Assembly (NCBI RefSeq): GCF_048060095.1
Contig: NZ_JBLUOA010000001.1
Location: 1,674,001-1,738,000 of the forward strand
Length of the DNA stretch: 64,000 nt
Source of the DNA: JBLUOA01 sp048060095
Lineage (GTDB): Bacteria; Pseudomonadota; Alphaproteobacteria; Rhodobacterales; Rhodobacteraceae
Direction: 5' to 3'
Below the pieces are notes generated by a model that made no database searches, was not told the origin of the DNA, and saw only the letters and a program-made list of their open reading frames with translations. Positions 1-9,309 of this stretch are shown here, piece after piece. Made by a program: the position numbers and the translations under genes. Position 1 is the stretch's first letter, and each line of letters opens with the position of its first letter.

Positions 1-2552
1 ATACAGTCTATAAACCGGTGCCACCGGGGCTTCTATATCTGGACGATGCCGCTTGGGAAAAGGCGGTCGAGGGGCATCGCGTGGTTCAGATGTCGGCACT
101 GCCCAAAAGCACCGGGCCGGGGGTGATCGACGCAGGTGGGCGGATCGGACGCAATTTTTCACCCGAGCGCCAACAGGAATCGGTCAGCCTTTTCGGTGCG
201 TTGAGGGATCATATTAACGCGAAACGCAAAGATAGTCAGGTCATCCTCGCCAGCTATTCCGAAGGGGCCCGGGAACGTCTGCATGGGTTGATGCAAGATG
301 AAGGCTTAGAAAAAGCGCATCTTATCAATGATTTTCGCGACGTTGCTGATACGACAGGGGGTGTTCACCTCGCGATTTGGTCGCTGGAGCATGGGTTTGA
401 AGGCGACGGGCTGACCGTCATTTCTGAACAAGATGTGCTTGGCGATCGGCTGATCCGTGCACCAAAACGCAAAAGACGGGCCGAAAATTTCCTGACCGAA
501 GCGCAAAGCCTGTCTCCGGGGGATCTGATCGTCCATGTCGATCACGGGGTCGGGCGCTACACGGGGCTTGAGACGATTACCGCGATGGGCGCACCGCACG
601 AATGTATCGCGCTGGAATACGCGGGCGGGGATCGGCTGTTCCTTCCGGTGGAGAATATCGAACTCCTCAGCAAATTCGGGCATGAGGAGGGGTTGCTTGA
701 CCGGTTGGGCGGCGGCGCGTGGCAGGCGAAGAAAGCGAAGCTGAAGGAACGCATCCGGCAGGTCGCGGACAAGCTGATCCGTATCGCCGCCGAACGCGCC
801 TTGCGCCGCGCCCCGATTATGGAGCCGCCACACGGCATGTGGGACGCGTTTTCCGCTCGGTTTCCGTATCAGGAAACTGACGATCAGTTGGGCGCGATTG
901 AGGATGTGTTGGCCGATATGGCCTCCGGTCAGCCGATGGATCGGCTGGTCTGCGGCGATGTGGGCTTTGGTAAGACCGAGGTTGCGATGCGGGCTGCGTT
1001 CGTTGCGGCCATGTCAGGCGTGCAGGTCGCGGTTATTGCGCCGACGACTCTGTTGGCGCGGCAGCACTACAAAAGCTTCAAGGACCGGTTCCGCGGCTTT
1101 CCGATCAATGTGCGGACCCTGTCGCGTTTCGTGCCCGCAAAGGAAGCCGCCCAAACCCGCGAGGGGCTGGCCCGTGGGACCGTCGATATCGTCATCGGCA
1201 CCCATGCTTTGTTGGCGAAATCTGTGCGGTTCCAGAACCTTGGGATGTTGGTGATCGACGAAGAACAGCACTTCGGCGTGAGCCACAAGGAACGCCTGAA
1301 ATCCATGCGGTCCGACATTCACGTTCTAACGCTGACCGCGACGCCGATCCCGCGCACGCTGCAAATGTCGCTGTCCGGGGTGCGCGATCTGTCGATCATC
1401 GGCACGCCCCCGGTCGACCGGCTGGCAATCCGCACCTATGTGTCGGAATTCGATACGATCACGATCCGCGAGGCACTGCTGCGCGAACATTATCGCGGCG
1501 GGCAAAGCTTTTTCGTCGTGCCCCGGATCAAAAACCTGCCGGAGATAGAGGAATTTCTGCGCGATCAGGTGCCGGAGGTCAGCTTTATCACCGCGCATGG
1601 TCAGATGGCGGCGGGCGAGCTTGATGACCGGATGAATGCCTTTTACGACGGTAAGTATGATGTGCTGCTGGCGACGACGATTGTGGAAAGCGGCCTCGAT
1701 ATTCCGACCGCAAACACGATGGTCATTCACCGCGCCGACATGTTTGGCCTCGCGCAGCTTTATCAGATAAGAGGTCGTGTGGGGCGGTCAAAAACGCGGG
1801 CCTATGCTTACCTCACCACGAAACCCCGCGTGCCCTTGACGCCGAACGCCGAAAAGCGGCTTCGGGTGCTGGGCAGTCTCGATACACTCGGGGCGGGGTT
1901 CACGCTCGCCTCGCAAGACCTCGACATCCGGGGGGCGGGCAACCTGCTTGGCGAAGAACAATCCGGCCAGATGCGCGAAGTCGGCTATGAACTTTACCAA
2001 CAGATGTTGGAAGAGGCGATTGCCAAGATTCGGTCGGGCGAGGTCGAAGGGATCACCGACGACGACGGTCAATGGGCGCCGCAGATCAACCTGGGCGTGC
2101 CGGTCCTGATCCCCGAAGACTACGTGCCCGATCTTGACGTGCGCTTGGGTCTTTATCGGCGACTATCGGGCCTTGCCACCAAGGTTGAACTTGAAGGCTT
2201 CGCCGCCGAACTGATCGACCGCTTCGGCAAGCTGCCGAAAGAGGTGAACACCCTACTGTTGATCGTCAGGATCAAGGCGATGTGCAAACGCGCGGGGATT
2301 GCCAAGCTGGATGGTGGACCGAAGGGCGCGACGATTCAGTTCCACAACGACAAGTTTGCGTCGCCCGAAGGATTGGTTGATTTCATGCACGCGCAGGATG
2401 GGCTGGCCAAGGTCCGCGACAACAAGGTCATCGTGCGCCGCGACTGGCGCAAGGACAGTGACAAGATCAAGGGTGCGTTTGCCATTGCCCGCGATCTGGC
2501 CGAAAAGGTTGTTGCGAAGAAAAAGGCTGGGAAGGCCGCCGCGAAATCCTGA
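1..2552 (+). CDS. mfd: Transcription-repair coupling factor Mfd (5' end missing)
   Basis: Mfd is the DNA translocase that removes stalled RNA polymerase and recruits UvrA for transcription-coupled repair. The reading frame is open from the left window edge, so the UvrB-like N-terminal part lies outside; about 850 residues remain of a family length near 1150. In order, the visible parts are an RNA-polymerase-interacting CarD-like domain (motif DHGVGRYTGLE), a RecG-like helicase pair with Walker A GDVGFGKT, the DEEQH box and the TATPIPRT motif, the RGRVGR motif of the second lobe, and the C-terminal TRCF domain (INLGVPVLIPEDY). The reading frame is intact to the stop. It converges on the MFS gene four bases downstream, and I see no terminator between them. 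Confidence 0.97.
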   Translation, partial: TVYKPVPPGLLYLDDAAWEKAVEGHRVVQMSALPKSTGPGVIDAGGRIGRNFSPERQQESVSLFGALRDHINAKRKDSQVILASYSEGARERLHGLMQDEGLEKAHLINDFRDVADTTGGVHLAIWSLEHGFEGDGLTVISEQDVLGDRLIRAPKRKRRAENFLTEAQSLSPGDLIVHVDHGVGRYTGLETITAMGAPHECIALEYAGGDRLFLPVENIELLSKFGHEEGLLDRLGGGAWQAKKAKLKERIRQVADKLIRIAAERALRRAPIMEPPHGMWDAFSARFPYQETDDQLGAIEDVLADMASGQPMDRLVCGDVGFGKTEVAMRAAFVAAMSGVQVAVIAPTTLLARQHYKSFKDRFRGFPINVRTLSRFVPAKEAAQTREGLARGTVDIVIGTHALLAKSVRFQNLGMLVIDEEQHFGVSHKERLKSMRSDIHVLTLTATPIPRTLQMSLSGVRDLSIIGTPPVDRLAIRTYVSEFDTITIREALLREHYRGGQSFFVVPRIKNLPEIEEFLRDQVPEVSFITAHGQMAAGELDDRMNAFYDGKYDVLLATTIVESGLDIPTANTMVIHRADMFGLAQLYQIRGRVGRSKTRAYAYLTTKPRVPLTPNAEKRLRVLGSLDTLGAGFTLASQDLDIRGAGNLLGEEQSGQMREVGYELYQQMLEEAIAKIRSGEVEGITDDDGQWAPQINLGVPVLIPEDYVPDLDVRLGLYRRLSGLATKVELEGFAAELIDRFGKLPKEVNTLLLIVRIKAMCKRAGIAKLDGGPKGATIQFHNDKFASPEGLVDFMHAQDGLAKVRDNKVIVRRDWRKDSDKIKGAFAIARDLAEKVVAKKKAGKAAAKS

Positions 2553-2556
2553 CGGA

Positions 2557-3771
2557 TCAGGTGCTGCTTGCGACCCGCTCCAACTGTGCGACGCGACGCA
2601 TCAGCAGCCAGCCGATCCCGGTCAGAACCACTGCGCCGACCGCCAATGGAACTGGCGTGCCGTCAAACGCCAACCCGATTGGAACCGCAATCAGCACCGC
2701 CAGAACGGTCGACACCGCGCCAATGATCGACGCGGCCATGCCCGCGATATGGCCCATAGGCTCCATCGCCAGAGCGTTGAGATTGCCAAGCGTCAGACCG
2801 AGGATAAAGAAGATCGACGTTGACCACGCAAAATAAGCCGGAAAGTAAGCCCAGTCCGGCCACAACCCGCCAGCCGTCATCACGGCCATCAACAGCGATG
2901 CGATAAACTGCCCGGCCAGCGCGACCGAGATGAGGTAGCGCATGCCAAGCCGAACCACCAAAGCGGCGTTCACGAGGCTCGCGCTTGAGGCGATGATCGC
3001 GGTTGCCCCGAACCAAAGCGGGAACCGCGCGCCTTCGTCAAACGTCACGTCGTAGATCTGTTGCGTGGTCGAAATCACCGACATCAACATCCCGAAGACG
3101 AGGGTCTGCACAAGCACCGATAGAACGAACATTTTGTTGCTGCCGACCTCACGGAACGCGGACATGAAGTTCGCGAACCGGAAAGGAATGCGCGCCTCTA
3201 TCGGTAGGGTTTCGGATTGCCGAAGGGCGAGCCACAAGCCCGTCGCAGCGGCGAAGATCACGAAGGTCGCAAAGATCGCGCGCCAACCTAAGAAATAGAT
3301 AATGACAGCGCCCAGCGATGGGGCGAGCGCGGGGACCAGTGAAAACACCAGCATGACGAATGACATGATGCGTGCCATTTGGCGCCCGGAATAAAGATCC
3401 CGCACGATGGCGAGCGCCACGACTCGCGGCCCGGCTGCGCCTAGCCCCTGCAACGCCCGCGCTGCAAGAAGGGTTTCCAGCGACTCTGCCCACCACGCCA
3501 GGAGCGCCATCGCCGCATAAAGTGCGGCCCCGGACAGCAGGACGACCTTGCGCCCGAACGCATCGGACAGCGGCCCGGTAAACAGCGTGCCGACCCCCAT
3601 GCCGAACACAAAACTCGTGATGACCAATTGCGCCTGGTTCAGATCGTCGGGTGTCAATTCCTCCCCAATCGTCGGCAACGCGGGCAGCATCGCGTCAATC
3701 GAAAAGGCGATTGTCGCGAACAACATTGCGATCATGGCAATGAATTCCGGCGTGGACAGGCGGCGGGGCAT
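2557..3771 (-). CDS. MFS transporter, Bcr/CflA drug-resistance type
   Basis: Inner-membrane proton-coupled exporter of the major facilitator superfamily. The 404-residue product has about twelve hydrophobic segments. Its N-terminal half carries the typical Bcr/CflA order: SIDAMLPALPTIGEEL in helix 1, GPLSDAFGRKVVLL as the loop 2-3 motif, and ALQGLGAAGPRVVALAIVRD in helix 4. The substrate cannot be read from sequence. Two starts are possible: ATG at 3771, giving MPRRLSTPEF, and ATG at 3825, which adds 18 polar residues. Neither has a strong ribosome site; I prefer 3771 because it leaves a normal short cytoplasmic N-terminus before helix 1. It is the last gene of a leftward series that starts near 9195. 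Confidence 0.88.
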   Translation of the reverse strand: MPRRLSTPEFIAMIAMLFATIAFSIDAMLPALPTIGEELTPDDLNQAQLVITSFVFGMGVGTLFTGPLSDAFGRKVVLLSGAALYAAMALLAWWAESLETLLAARALQGLGAAGPRVVALAIVRDLYSGRQMARIMSFVMLVFSLVPALAPSLGAVIIYFLGWRAIFATFVIFAAATGLWLALRQSETLPIEARIPFRFANFMSAFREVGSNKMFVLSVLVQTLVFGMLMSVISTTQQIYDVTFDEGARFPLWFGATAIIASSASLVNAALVVRLGMRYLISVALAGQFIASLLMAVMTAGGLWPDWAYFPAYFAWSTSIFFILGLTLGNLNALAMEPMGHIAGMAASIIGAVSTVLAVLIAVPIGLAFDGTPVPLAVGAVVLTGIGWLLMRRVAQLERVASST

Positions 3772-3882
3772 CAGATCACTTTCGGCTGAGGGCGGTTCCA
3801 AAACAGAAACGCTGCAGCTGCCCATATCCCAAGTTCAAACAGGAATGTCCAATGGGTAAGGACGCATGGCTGCGGAGAGAGG

Positions 3883-4527
3883 TCATTCAGCGTCCTTGAT
3901 CTGTTCGACGACCTCATCAATCACCTGCGCCCACAGCTCTGGCGATTGCGCGCCGGGCAGAGCGTGCTGGTTGGCGATGATAAAGCATGGCACGCCCGTC
4001 ACGCCCTTTTCGCGGGCGTTCGCGTCCCGGTCGCGGATGTCGTCAACGTCGGCGTCAGTGCCAAGCAGATGCCGGATCATCTTTGCGTCGATGCCAATCC
4101 CGTCTGCGATGTCGATCAGAACCTCGGTATCGCCAATGTCGCGGCCTTCCTTGAAATAGGCGCGGAACAGGGCGGAGACCGCAGCGGTCTGCCGACCCTC
4201 AAGCCCCGCCCAATGGATCAAGCGGTGCGCGTTGAGCGTATTCGGCGTCGTCTCGATAGCTTCGAAATTGATCTCCAGCCCAGCTGCCTTTGCGTGTTCG
4301 ACGACCGGGGCGTAGGCTTTTACGGCACCCTCCTTGCCGCCGAATTTCGTTTCCAGATAGGTGCGGCGATCCATGCCTTCGGCGGGCATCTCGGGGTTCA
4401 ACTGGTAAGGATGCCATTCGATCACGAAGGGATGATCCGGGTGCTGTTCCAGCGCACGGTCCAGATTGGCCTTGCCGATATAGCACCACGGGCAGATCGG
4501 GTCGGAGAGTATATCAAGTCTGACCAT
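3883..4527 (-). CDS. DsbA-family oxidoreductase, FrnE type
   Basis: Thioredoxin-fold protein of the DsbA/FrnE family (214 residues). The N-terminus carries the redox motif CPWC in the context DILSDPICPWCYIGK, followed by the helical insert typical of the family and a cis-Pro loop GVTGVPCFII. There is no signal peptide, so it is a cytoplasmic FrnE-like protein and not a periplasmic DsbA. 2-hydroxychromene-2-carboxylate isomerases share the fold but lack the CxxC, which argues against that name. The start is the ATG at 4527; an in-frame ATG four codons upstream is also possible. The 5' end overlaps the 3' end of the acyl-CoA synthetase by 14 bases, so the two are probably translated from one message. 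Confidence 0.85.
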   Translation of the reverse strand: MVRLDILSDPICPWCYIGKANLDRALEQHPDHPFVIEWHPYQLNPEMPAEGMDRRTYLETKFGGKEGAVKAYAPVVEHAKAAGLEINFEAIETTPNTLNAHRLIHWAGLEGRQTAAVSALFRAYFKEGRDIGDTEVLIDIADGIGIDAKMIRHLLGTDADVDDIRDRDANAREKGVTGVPCFIIANQHALPGAQSPELWAQVIDEVVEQIKDAE

Positions 4528-6043
4528 GGGTATCCTCATAGCGCTGGCGCAGTTCGCGCCTTAGAAGTTTGCCGTTCGCCCCTTTGGGCAATGCCGCGAC
4601 CCGTCGATAAATGCGCGGCTGTTTGTAGCGGGCCAGCCGCTGCGAAGCGAAGGTGGTCAAATCCGCGTCGTCCAGCGAAGGGTTGGAGACATAGAAGGCG
4701 GCGATCACGGTTGTATCGGCTTTTACTGCGACCTCCGCAACTGCGGATTCCTGCACATGGGGGTGTGCGTTCAGGATCGCTTCGACCTCAAGCGGGGAAA
4801 CGCGGAAACCCCCGGCGTTCATCATGTCATCCGCCCGCCCAAGGTAAGTAATCGCCCCGTCCGCCGCCATTGCGCAGGTATCACCGGTGAGGAACCAGTC
4901 GCCAACAAAACGTGCGCGGGTTTCATCCTCCGCCCCCCAATAGCGCAACATCAGGCCGGGGTCGTGGCGGTCGACGGCCAGAACGCCGGGGGTGTCATGG
5001 GGAACGGGCGCTCCGGCGTCGTCCAAGATCGCGACCTTTCGGCCCAGTTGGGGATAACCCGAAGCGCCGGGCGGTGGCGGGGAGGTCGGACTGCCTGACA
5101 GGAAGGTCGAACATTCCGACATGCCGAATGCCTCAAAGATCGGGGTTCCGGTTGCGCGGGTCCATCCGTCCGCGACACTCTGCGAGAGTTTTTCGCCAGC
5201 AGAAAGACCGTGCCGCAACGTCGGCGTGCGCAGTTTGTCGGCGCTGTGGAGCACCTGGCGGTAAACACCCGGTGCCGCGGCGAACAACGTCGCACCGTGC
5301 TCACCGATTAGCTTCGGCAGGGCCTCGGTCGGCATCCCCGCCGCCGGGATCAACGCCGTCGCGCCAACCGTCCATGGGTCCATCAGGCCGGTGCCAAGCG
5401 TGTAGGTCCAGTTGAACGCCCCTGCATGCAGCACGCGGTCGTCGGCCGTCAGACCATACCAGCCGTCCCACATCATCCGTCGCGCCCAAATCGCGCGATG
5501 GGCGTGGCACACCGCACGCGGAACGCCAGAGGAGCCGGAAGTATAGATGATGTAGCCGAGCCGTTCTGGATCACCCTTCGCGTAGTCCGCGGGCGGTAGC
5601 GATTGCATCACCTCAAGCTCCGCCTCGGCGATCTGTGGCACGTGGGTTTCGGGGCAGGGGATGCCATCGCCCCGCGCAATCAGCGTCGGCGTAACGTCGG
5701 CGATGATCTTTGCGACCTCAGGCTCTGTCAGTTGCGCCGCTGTTGGCACCGGGACAAGATCAACCGCGATGCAGGCAAGATAGGTCAGCGGAAACTCAAC
5801 CGTGTTCCCAAGCCGCATTAAAACGCGATCACCGGGCTTCGCACCACTCGCAAGCAAGCCCGACGCCGTGCCCAGAACCGCCCGTTCAAGCTGTGCGTAT
5901 TTCCAGATCTCGGTGTGATCCGCGTGCAAAACCTCCAGCGCCGGTTTGTCGCCAAGCGATGCGGCGCGGCCAAGCACGTATGCCGCCATATTGAACGGCG
6001 CGGGGCAGGGCGGCGGCGGGCCAGTGTCAAAGATGGAAACCAT
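4514..6043 (-). CDS. AMP-binding acyl-CoA synthetase
   Basis: Member of the ANL superfamily that adenylates a carboxylic acid and transfers it to coenzyme A (509 residues). Visible motifs are the phosphate loop YTSGSSGVPRAV near residue 170, the A5-type EAFGMSE near 305, the A7 motif WFLTGD near 385, the hinge GRADDMMNAGGFRVSP and the C-terminal catalytic lysine in GANGKLLRREL. The GWYGL/GAFNWTYTLGTGLMDPW segment resembles aryl- or benzoate-CoA-ligase-like members, but the acid substrate cannot be assigned. It is followed by the FrnE-like gene with a short overlap. The start is well placed 46 bases after the aquaglyceroporin stop. Confidence 0.85.
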   Translation of the reverse strand: MVSIFDTGPPPPCPAPFNMAAYVLGRAASLGDKPALEVLHADHTEIWKYAQLERAVLGTASGLLASGAKPGDRVLMRLGNTVEFPLTYLACIAVDLVPVPTAAQLTEPEVAKIIADVTPTLIARGDGIPCPETHVPQIAEAELEVMQSLPPADYAKGDPERLGYIIYTSGSSGVPRAVCHAHRAIWARRMMWDGWYGLTADDRVLHAGAFNWTYTLGTGLMDPWTVGATALIPAAGMPTEALPKLIGEHGATLFAAAPGVYRQVLHSADKLRTPTLRHGLSAGEKLSQSVADGWTRATGTPIFEAFGMSECSTFLSGSPTSPPPPGASGYPQLGRKVAILDDAGAPVPHDTPGVLAVDRHDPGLMLRYWGAEDETRARFVGDWFLTGDTCAMAADGAITYLGRADDMMNAGGFRVSPLEVEAILNAHPHVQESAVAEVAVKADTTVIAAFYVSNPSLDDADLTTFASQRLARYKQPRIYRRVAALPKGANGKLLRRELRQRYEDTHGQT

Positions 6044-6089
6044 CCGCCTGTGCTAGTCCCGCATGGGGCGGGTTGCAAGATCGGGTGGA

Positions 6090-6740
6090 TCAGTCGCGAT
6101 CAAACAGGATCGGCAGGATTGCGGCCGCGACGGCGACACCGACACCCTGCATCAGAATGAACATCAGAACGTCGCCGGGATTGATCCCAGCAAAGGTATC
6201 CGAAAACGCCCGCGCGATTGTCACCGCAGGGTTTGCGAAACTTGTGGACGACGTGAACCAATACGCCCCCGTGATATAAAGCCCGACGAGTGGCGGAACT
6301 GCGTCAGGCCGATGTCGCGCGCCGCCGAAAATCACGAATAACAGCCCGAAGGTTGCGATGATCTCGCTCGACCATTGGCCGACGCCAGCGCGGGCGGTGG
6401 TGGAGCTTTGCAGAATCGGAAGGTCGAACATCAGATGAGACAGCCAGACGCCGATGATCCCGCCAGCGATCTGAACAATCACGTAGGGCGCGACGTTTTT
6501 CCAGCCATGCTCCCCCCTGAGCGCGAAGGCGAGCGTCACCGCCGGATTGAAATGAGCGCCTGAAACCGGGCCAAGCGTCGTAATGATCGCATAAAGGATA
6601 CAGCCCGTCGCAATCGCATTGGCGAGCAACGCGAGCGCGATATTATCACCCGCCAGGTTCGCCGCCATGATCCCCGACCCTACGACACCGATCAACAGAA
6701 AGGCGGTGCCGATGAATTCGGCCAGCAGTTTGTGGCTCAT
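6090..6740 (-). CDS. aqpS: AqpS-like aquaglyceroporin, arsenite channel
   Basis: Major intrinsic protein of 216 residues with about six membrane helices and two NPA boxes (residues 65-67 in HFNPAVT and 170-172 in FANPAVT). Most aquaporins and glycerol channels have an Arg directly after the second NPA as part of the selectivity filter; here the residue is Val. Known AqpS proteins of rhizobial ars operons conduct arsenite and carry the same Arg-to-Val change. It overlaps arsC by four bases (ATGA), so arsenate reduced by ArsC would leave the cell through this channel, replacing an ArsB pump. No arsR is in the window. Confidence 0.88.
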   Translation of the reverse strand: MSHKLLAEFIGTAFLLIGVVGSGIMAANLAGDNIALALLANAIATGCILYAIITTLGPVSGAHFNPAVTLAFALRGEHGWKNVAPYVIVQIAGGIIGVWLSHLMFDLPILQSSTTARAGVGQWSSEIIATFGLLFVIFGGARHRPDAVPPLVGLYITGAYWFTSSTSFANPAVTIARAFSDTFAGINPGDVLMFILMQGVGVAVAAAILPILFDRD

Positions 6741-7213
6741 GTCAGTGTTCCTATGCGATCAAGCTCTTGCTTCAGGGTCGCCTTGTCCATCGTCTCAATC
6801 GGCAAGGCAAGAAGCATTTCGGCGCGTTTGCGCAGGATGCGGTAGGCTTCATCAAACGCGGATTCCCACTCCGGCTTGCTCGCGGCGGCGGGGTCTTCAA
6901 CGCCCCAATGGGCGCGCAGCGGCGCGCCGGGCCACATCGGGCAGGTTTCACCAGCGGCGGAGCCACAGACGGTAATCACCAAGTCCATTTCAGGGGCGTT
7001 GGGTTCTGCAAACTCATCCCAGCTTTTGGACCGAGCGGGACTGACGTCGTAACCTTCGCGCGCCAGCAGTGTCAGGGATTGCGGATGGACCTTCCCCGCA
7101 GGTTGCGACCCGGCAGAGAAGGCGGTGACGCGACCCTGCCCCGAGCGATTGAAGATCGACTCAAGCATGATCGACCGGGCGGAGTTGCCGGTGCAAAGAA
7201 CGAGAATATTCAT
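6737..7213 (-). CDS. arsC: Arsenate reductase, low-molecular-weight phosphatase family
   Basis: Cytoplasmic protein of 158 residues that reduces arsenate to arsenite. The P-loop CTGNSARS at residues 7-14 has the CX5R active site of the low-molecular-weight tyrosine phosphatase fold (Cys7, Arg13). The family's arsenate reductases use additional cysteines; Cys residues occur at VITVCGSAAGETCPMWPG, which is the expected region. The segment WGVEDPAA supplies the usual catalytic Asp-Pro. The gene is translationally coupled to the downstream aquaglyceroporin. A low-molecular-weight protein tyrosine phosphatase function is the alternative, but the AqpS partner and the paired cysteines favour arsenate reduction. 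Confidence 0.9.
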   Translation of the reverse strand: MNILVLCTGNSARSIMLESIFNRSGQGRVTAFSAGSQPAGKVHPQSLTLLAREGYDVSPARSKSWDEFAEPNAPEMDLVITVCGSAAGETCPMWPGAPLRAHWGVEDPAAASKPEWESAFDEAYRILRKRAEMLLALPIETMDKATLKQELDRIGTLT

Positions 7214-7257
7214 GCCAGCCGCTTAGACGGCATTTGTAACATCGGTATGACGAATGT

Positions 7258-7374
7258 TTAGATTGCGTTATCCACGGCCCGCGCGCCGCGGGAAATGTCG
7301 CGGCCAATACCCTCAACCGTTGCACATCCGGCAAGCCCAAGCACGGATGCGATCAACAGGATACGGATTGTCAT
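7258..7374 (-). CDS. Entericidin-like small lipoprotein (38 aa)
   Basis: A short gene reading MTIRILLIASVLGLAGC, then a small helical tail ending ARAVDNAI. The hydrophobic segment with lipobox LAGC (Cys17) predicts a lipid-anchored peptide with a mature part of 22 residues. The ATVEGIGRDI segment and length match the entericidin A/B family, whose E. coli members are bacteriolytic/antidote lipoproteins. The ATG lies three bases after the stop of the peptide-binding protein, and the Shine-Dalgarno GGGAGGA is embedded in the last codons of that gene, so the two are probably co-translated. Function in this organism is unknown; in alphaproteobacteria such genes are often stress induced. Confidence 0.8.
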   Translation of the reverse strand: MTIRILLIASVLGLAGCATVEGIGRDISRGARAVDNAI

Positions 7375-7377
7375 TCT

Positions 7378-9195
7378 CTATTCCTCCCACCACCAAACGT
7401 CGGGCTGAAAGCCGACCCAGTCGCCATACATCGGCAAGGCTTCGGGATAATGCAGCTCTTTCACATGGGCAAGACGGGAAACGGGGTTGTGCCAAACTGG
7501 AACGACATAGCGCCCGCTGGTCAGCGCACGGTCAAGCGCATGGGTTGCGGCGCGAAAGCCCTCCTGCGTTTCGGTGGTGAGGATTTCTGTGATCATCGCG
7601 TCGATTGCCGGGGATTGAACGCCCATCCAGTTGCGCGATCCTTCCTGCGTGGCGGCCTCGGACCCCCAGTAGAGCCATTGTTCGTTGCCCGGCGACAGGG
7701 ACAGGCTGCGCTGATAATAGGCCATGCCGAAATCGAACGCGTTTGTGCGCTCTTTGTATTGGGCGCTGTCGACAATCGTGACGGTCGGCGTGATTCCCAT
7801 GCGCGACAGGGCTTCGGTGTAGATATCGATCATCTGATGCGTCTGCGTCGCCCCTTGCGACAACAGGATTTCAAAGGTGAAGGGTTGGCCTTCGGTATTC
7901 TTCATCTCGCCCTCCTGCACGGTCCAGCCGGCCTCCTCCATCAACGCGAGGGCCGCGCGAAGGTTCTTGCGGTTCCGCTCCGTCCCGTCGCCTTCGGGCA
8001 AGCTGTAGCCTTCAATCGCGCCGGGCATCAGGTCATCTGAGAACGGCTCCAGAAGGGCGAGCACCTGACCCTCTGCCGGATCATGCGACATGCCGAGGAC
8101 GGAATTAGAGAAATACGAGGTGATACGCGGATCGCGCCCGCCATTCAGGCTTTGGTTGATGAATTCAAAGTTGAACGCCTGAATCATCGCCTCGCGCACG
8201 CGCCAGTCCTTGAAGGCGTCGCGTCGAGTGTTCATCACGAACCCCTTGATGCCGGACGGGCGTTCGTGGGGAATGAGGCTTTGCACGATGTCGCCGGATT
8301 GAATGGCCGGGAAATTATAGTTCGTATCCCACTTCGCCCCGTTAGATTCGCGAAAGCTGTTGGTTTCGCCGGCCTTGAACGCCTCAAATACCACATCACC
8401 ATCGCCAAAATAATCATAGCGGATTTCGTCGAGGTTGTGGCGGCCCCGATTGAAGGGCAGGTCATTGCCCCAGTAGTCAGGATTGCGTCGGAAGCTGATG
8501 TAGCGCCCAACGTCGAACGCGTCGATCACGTATGGGCTGCTGCCAATCGGCACAATGTCGATACCGCCGGATTCTGCAAAATCGACACCGCCATATTGGG
8601 CTTTCTTCAGGATCGGGCGCAGGCCAACAATAAGCGGCAGTTCGCGGTCTTCAGTGTTGAAGGTGAAACGAACGCTACGCTCGCCGGTCGCCTCAACCGA
8701 GTCGATCTTGTTCCAGGCGTTTATATAGCGCGGATGCCCGACCGTGCCGAGGGTTTCGAACGACCAGATGACATCGTCGACGGTGACGGGGGAGCCATCG
8801 GAAAACGCAGCCTCTTCCCGCAGGGTGAATTCCACCCATTCGCGGTCTGGTCCGGTCTCAACTGATTCGGCCAGAAGACCGTATAGAGTGAAGGGTTCAT
8901 CGTAGTTTCGCCCCAGAAGGCTTTCAAAAACATGGCTTCTTACGCCCCACGGCGCGCGGCCTTTTCGGATATGAGGGTTAAGGCTGTCATACCCCCCCGG
9001 TTCACCAAAAACGATGCGCCCACCTTTCGGAGCATCCGGGTTCGCGTAAGGAAGAGACACAAAATCCGGTGGCAGGACAGGATCGCCATACATAGCTATG
9101 CCATGTTGCGGTTCGGCGGTGGCGAATCCGGCAGCGCCGATCAATGCAATCGCAGCACCAAGAGCGCGAAACGGGCGGAAAATTTCTGATTTCAT
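7378..9195 (-). CDS. Extracellular peptide-binding protein, family 5 (YejA-like)
   Basis: Periplasmic solute-binding protein of an ABC importer (605 residues). A signal peptide is visible (basic MKSEIFRPFR, hydrophobic LGAAIALIGAAGFATA, cleavage before EPQHG). The mature N-terminus HGIAMYGDPVLPPDF and PYANPDAPKGGRI is typical of the YejA/OppA-like group that binds oligopeptides or microcin C-like compounds. Family 5 features continue (GYDSLNPHIRKG, EAAFSDGSPVTVDDVIWSFE). No permease or ATPase genes are adjacent: upstream is a divergent region and downstream is the entericidin-like gene. It therefore looks like an orphan binding protein that would work with a transporter encoded elsewhere. Confidence 0.92.
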   Translation of the reverse strand: MKSEIFRPFRALGAAIALIGAAGFATAEPQHGIAMYGDPVLPPDFVSLPYANPDAPKGGRIVFGEPGGYDSLNPHIRKGRAPWGVRSHVFESLLGRNYDEPFTLYGLLAESVETGPDREWVEFTLREEAAFSDGSPVTVDDVIWSFETLGTVGHPRYINAWNKIDSVEATGERSVRFTFNTEDRELPLIVGLRPILKKAQYGGVDFAESGGIDIVPIGSSPYVIDAFDVGRYISFRRNPDYWGNDLPFNRGRHNLDEIRYDYFGDGDVVFEAFKAGETNSFRESNGAKWDTNYNFPAIQSGDIVQSLIPHERPSGIKGFVMNTRRDAFKDWRVREAMIQAFNFEFINQSLNGGRDPRITSYFSNSVLGMSHDPAEGQVLALLEPFSDDLMPGAIEGYSLPEGDGTERNRKNLRAALALMEEAGWTVQEGEMKNTEGQPFTFEILLSQGATQTHQMIDIYTEALSRMGITPTVTIVDSAQYKERTNAFDFGMAYYQRSLSLSPGNEQWLYWGSEAATQEGSRNWMGVQSPAIDAMITEILTTETQEGFRAATHALDRALTSGRYVVPVWHNPVSRLAHVKELHYPEALPMYGDWVGFQPDVWWWEE

Positions 9196-9274
9196 TTTTG
9201 CTTTGATCCCTGTTGCCGAGTGTCACTTCGACCCCGACGCTAACGAGGGTTTCAAATCAATTCAAACTTTTAGC

Positions 9275-9303
9275 TTGGAAGGCGGCGGGGGATTGCGTAT
9301 AAA
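9275..9303 (+). promoter_or_regulatory. Predicted sigma70 promoter of candidate small RNA
   Basis: TTGGAA at 9275-9280 and TATAAA at 9298-9303 are separated by exactly 17 bases, matching the -35 and -10 boxes at 4/6 and 5/6 positions. Transcription would start near 9310, reading toward the strong terminator at 9358. No protein-coding gene lies between. Confidence 0.5.
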
Positions 9304-9309
9304 GGGGGC

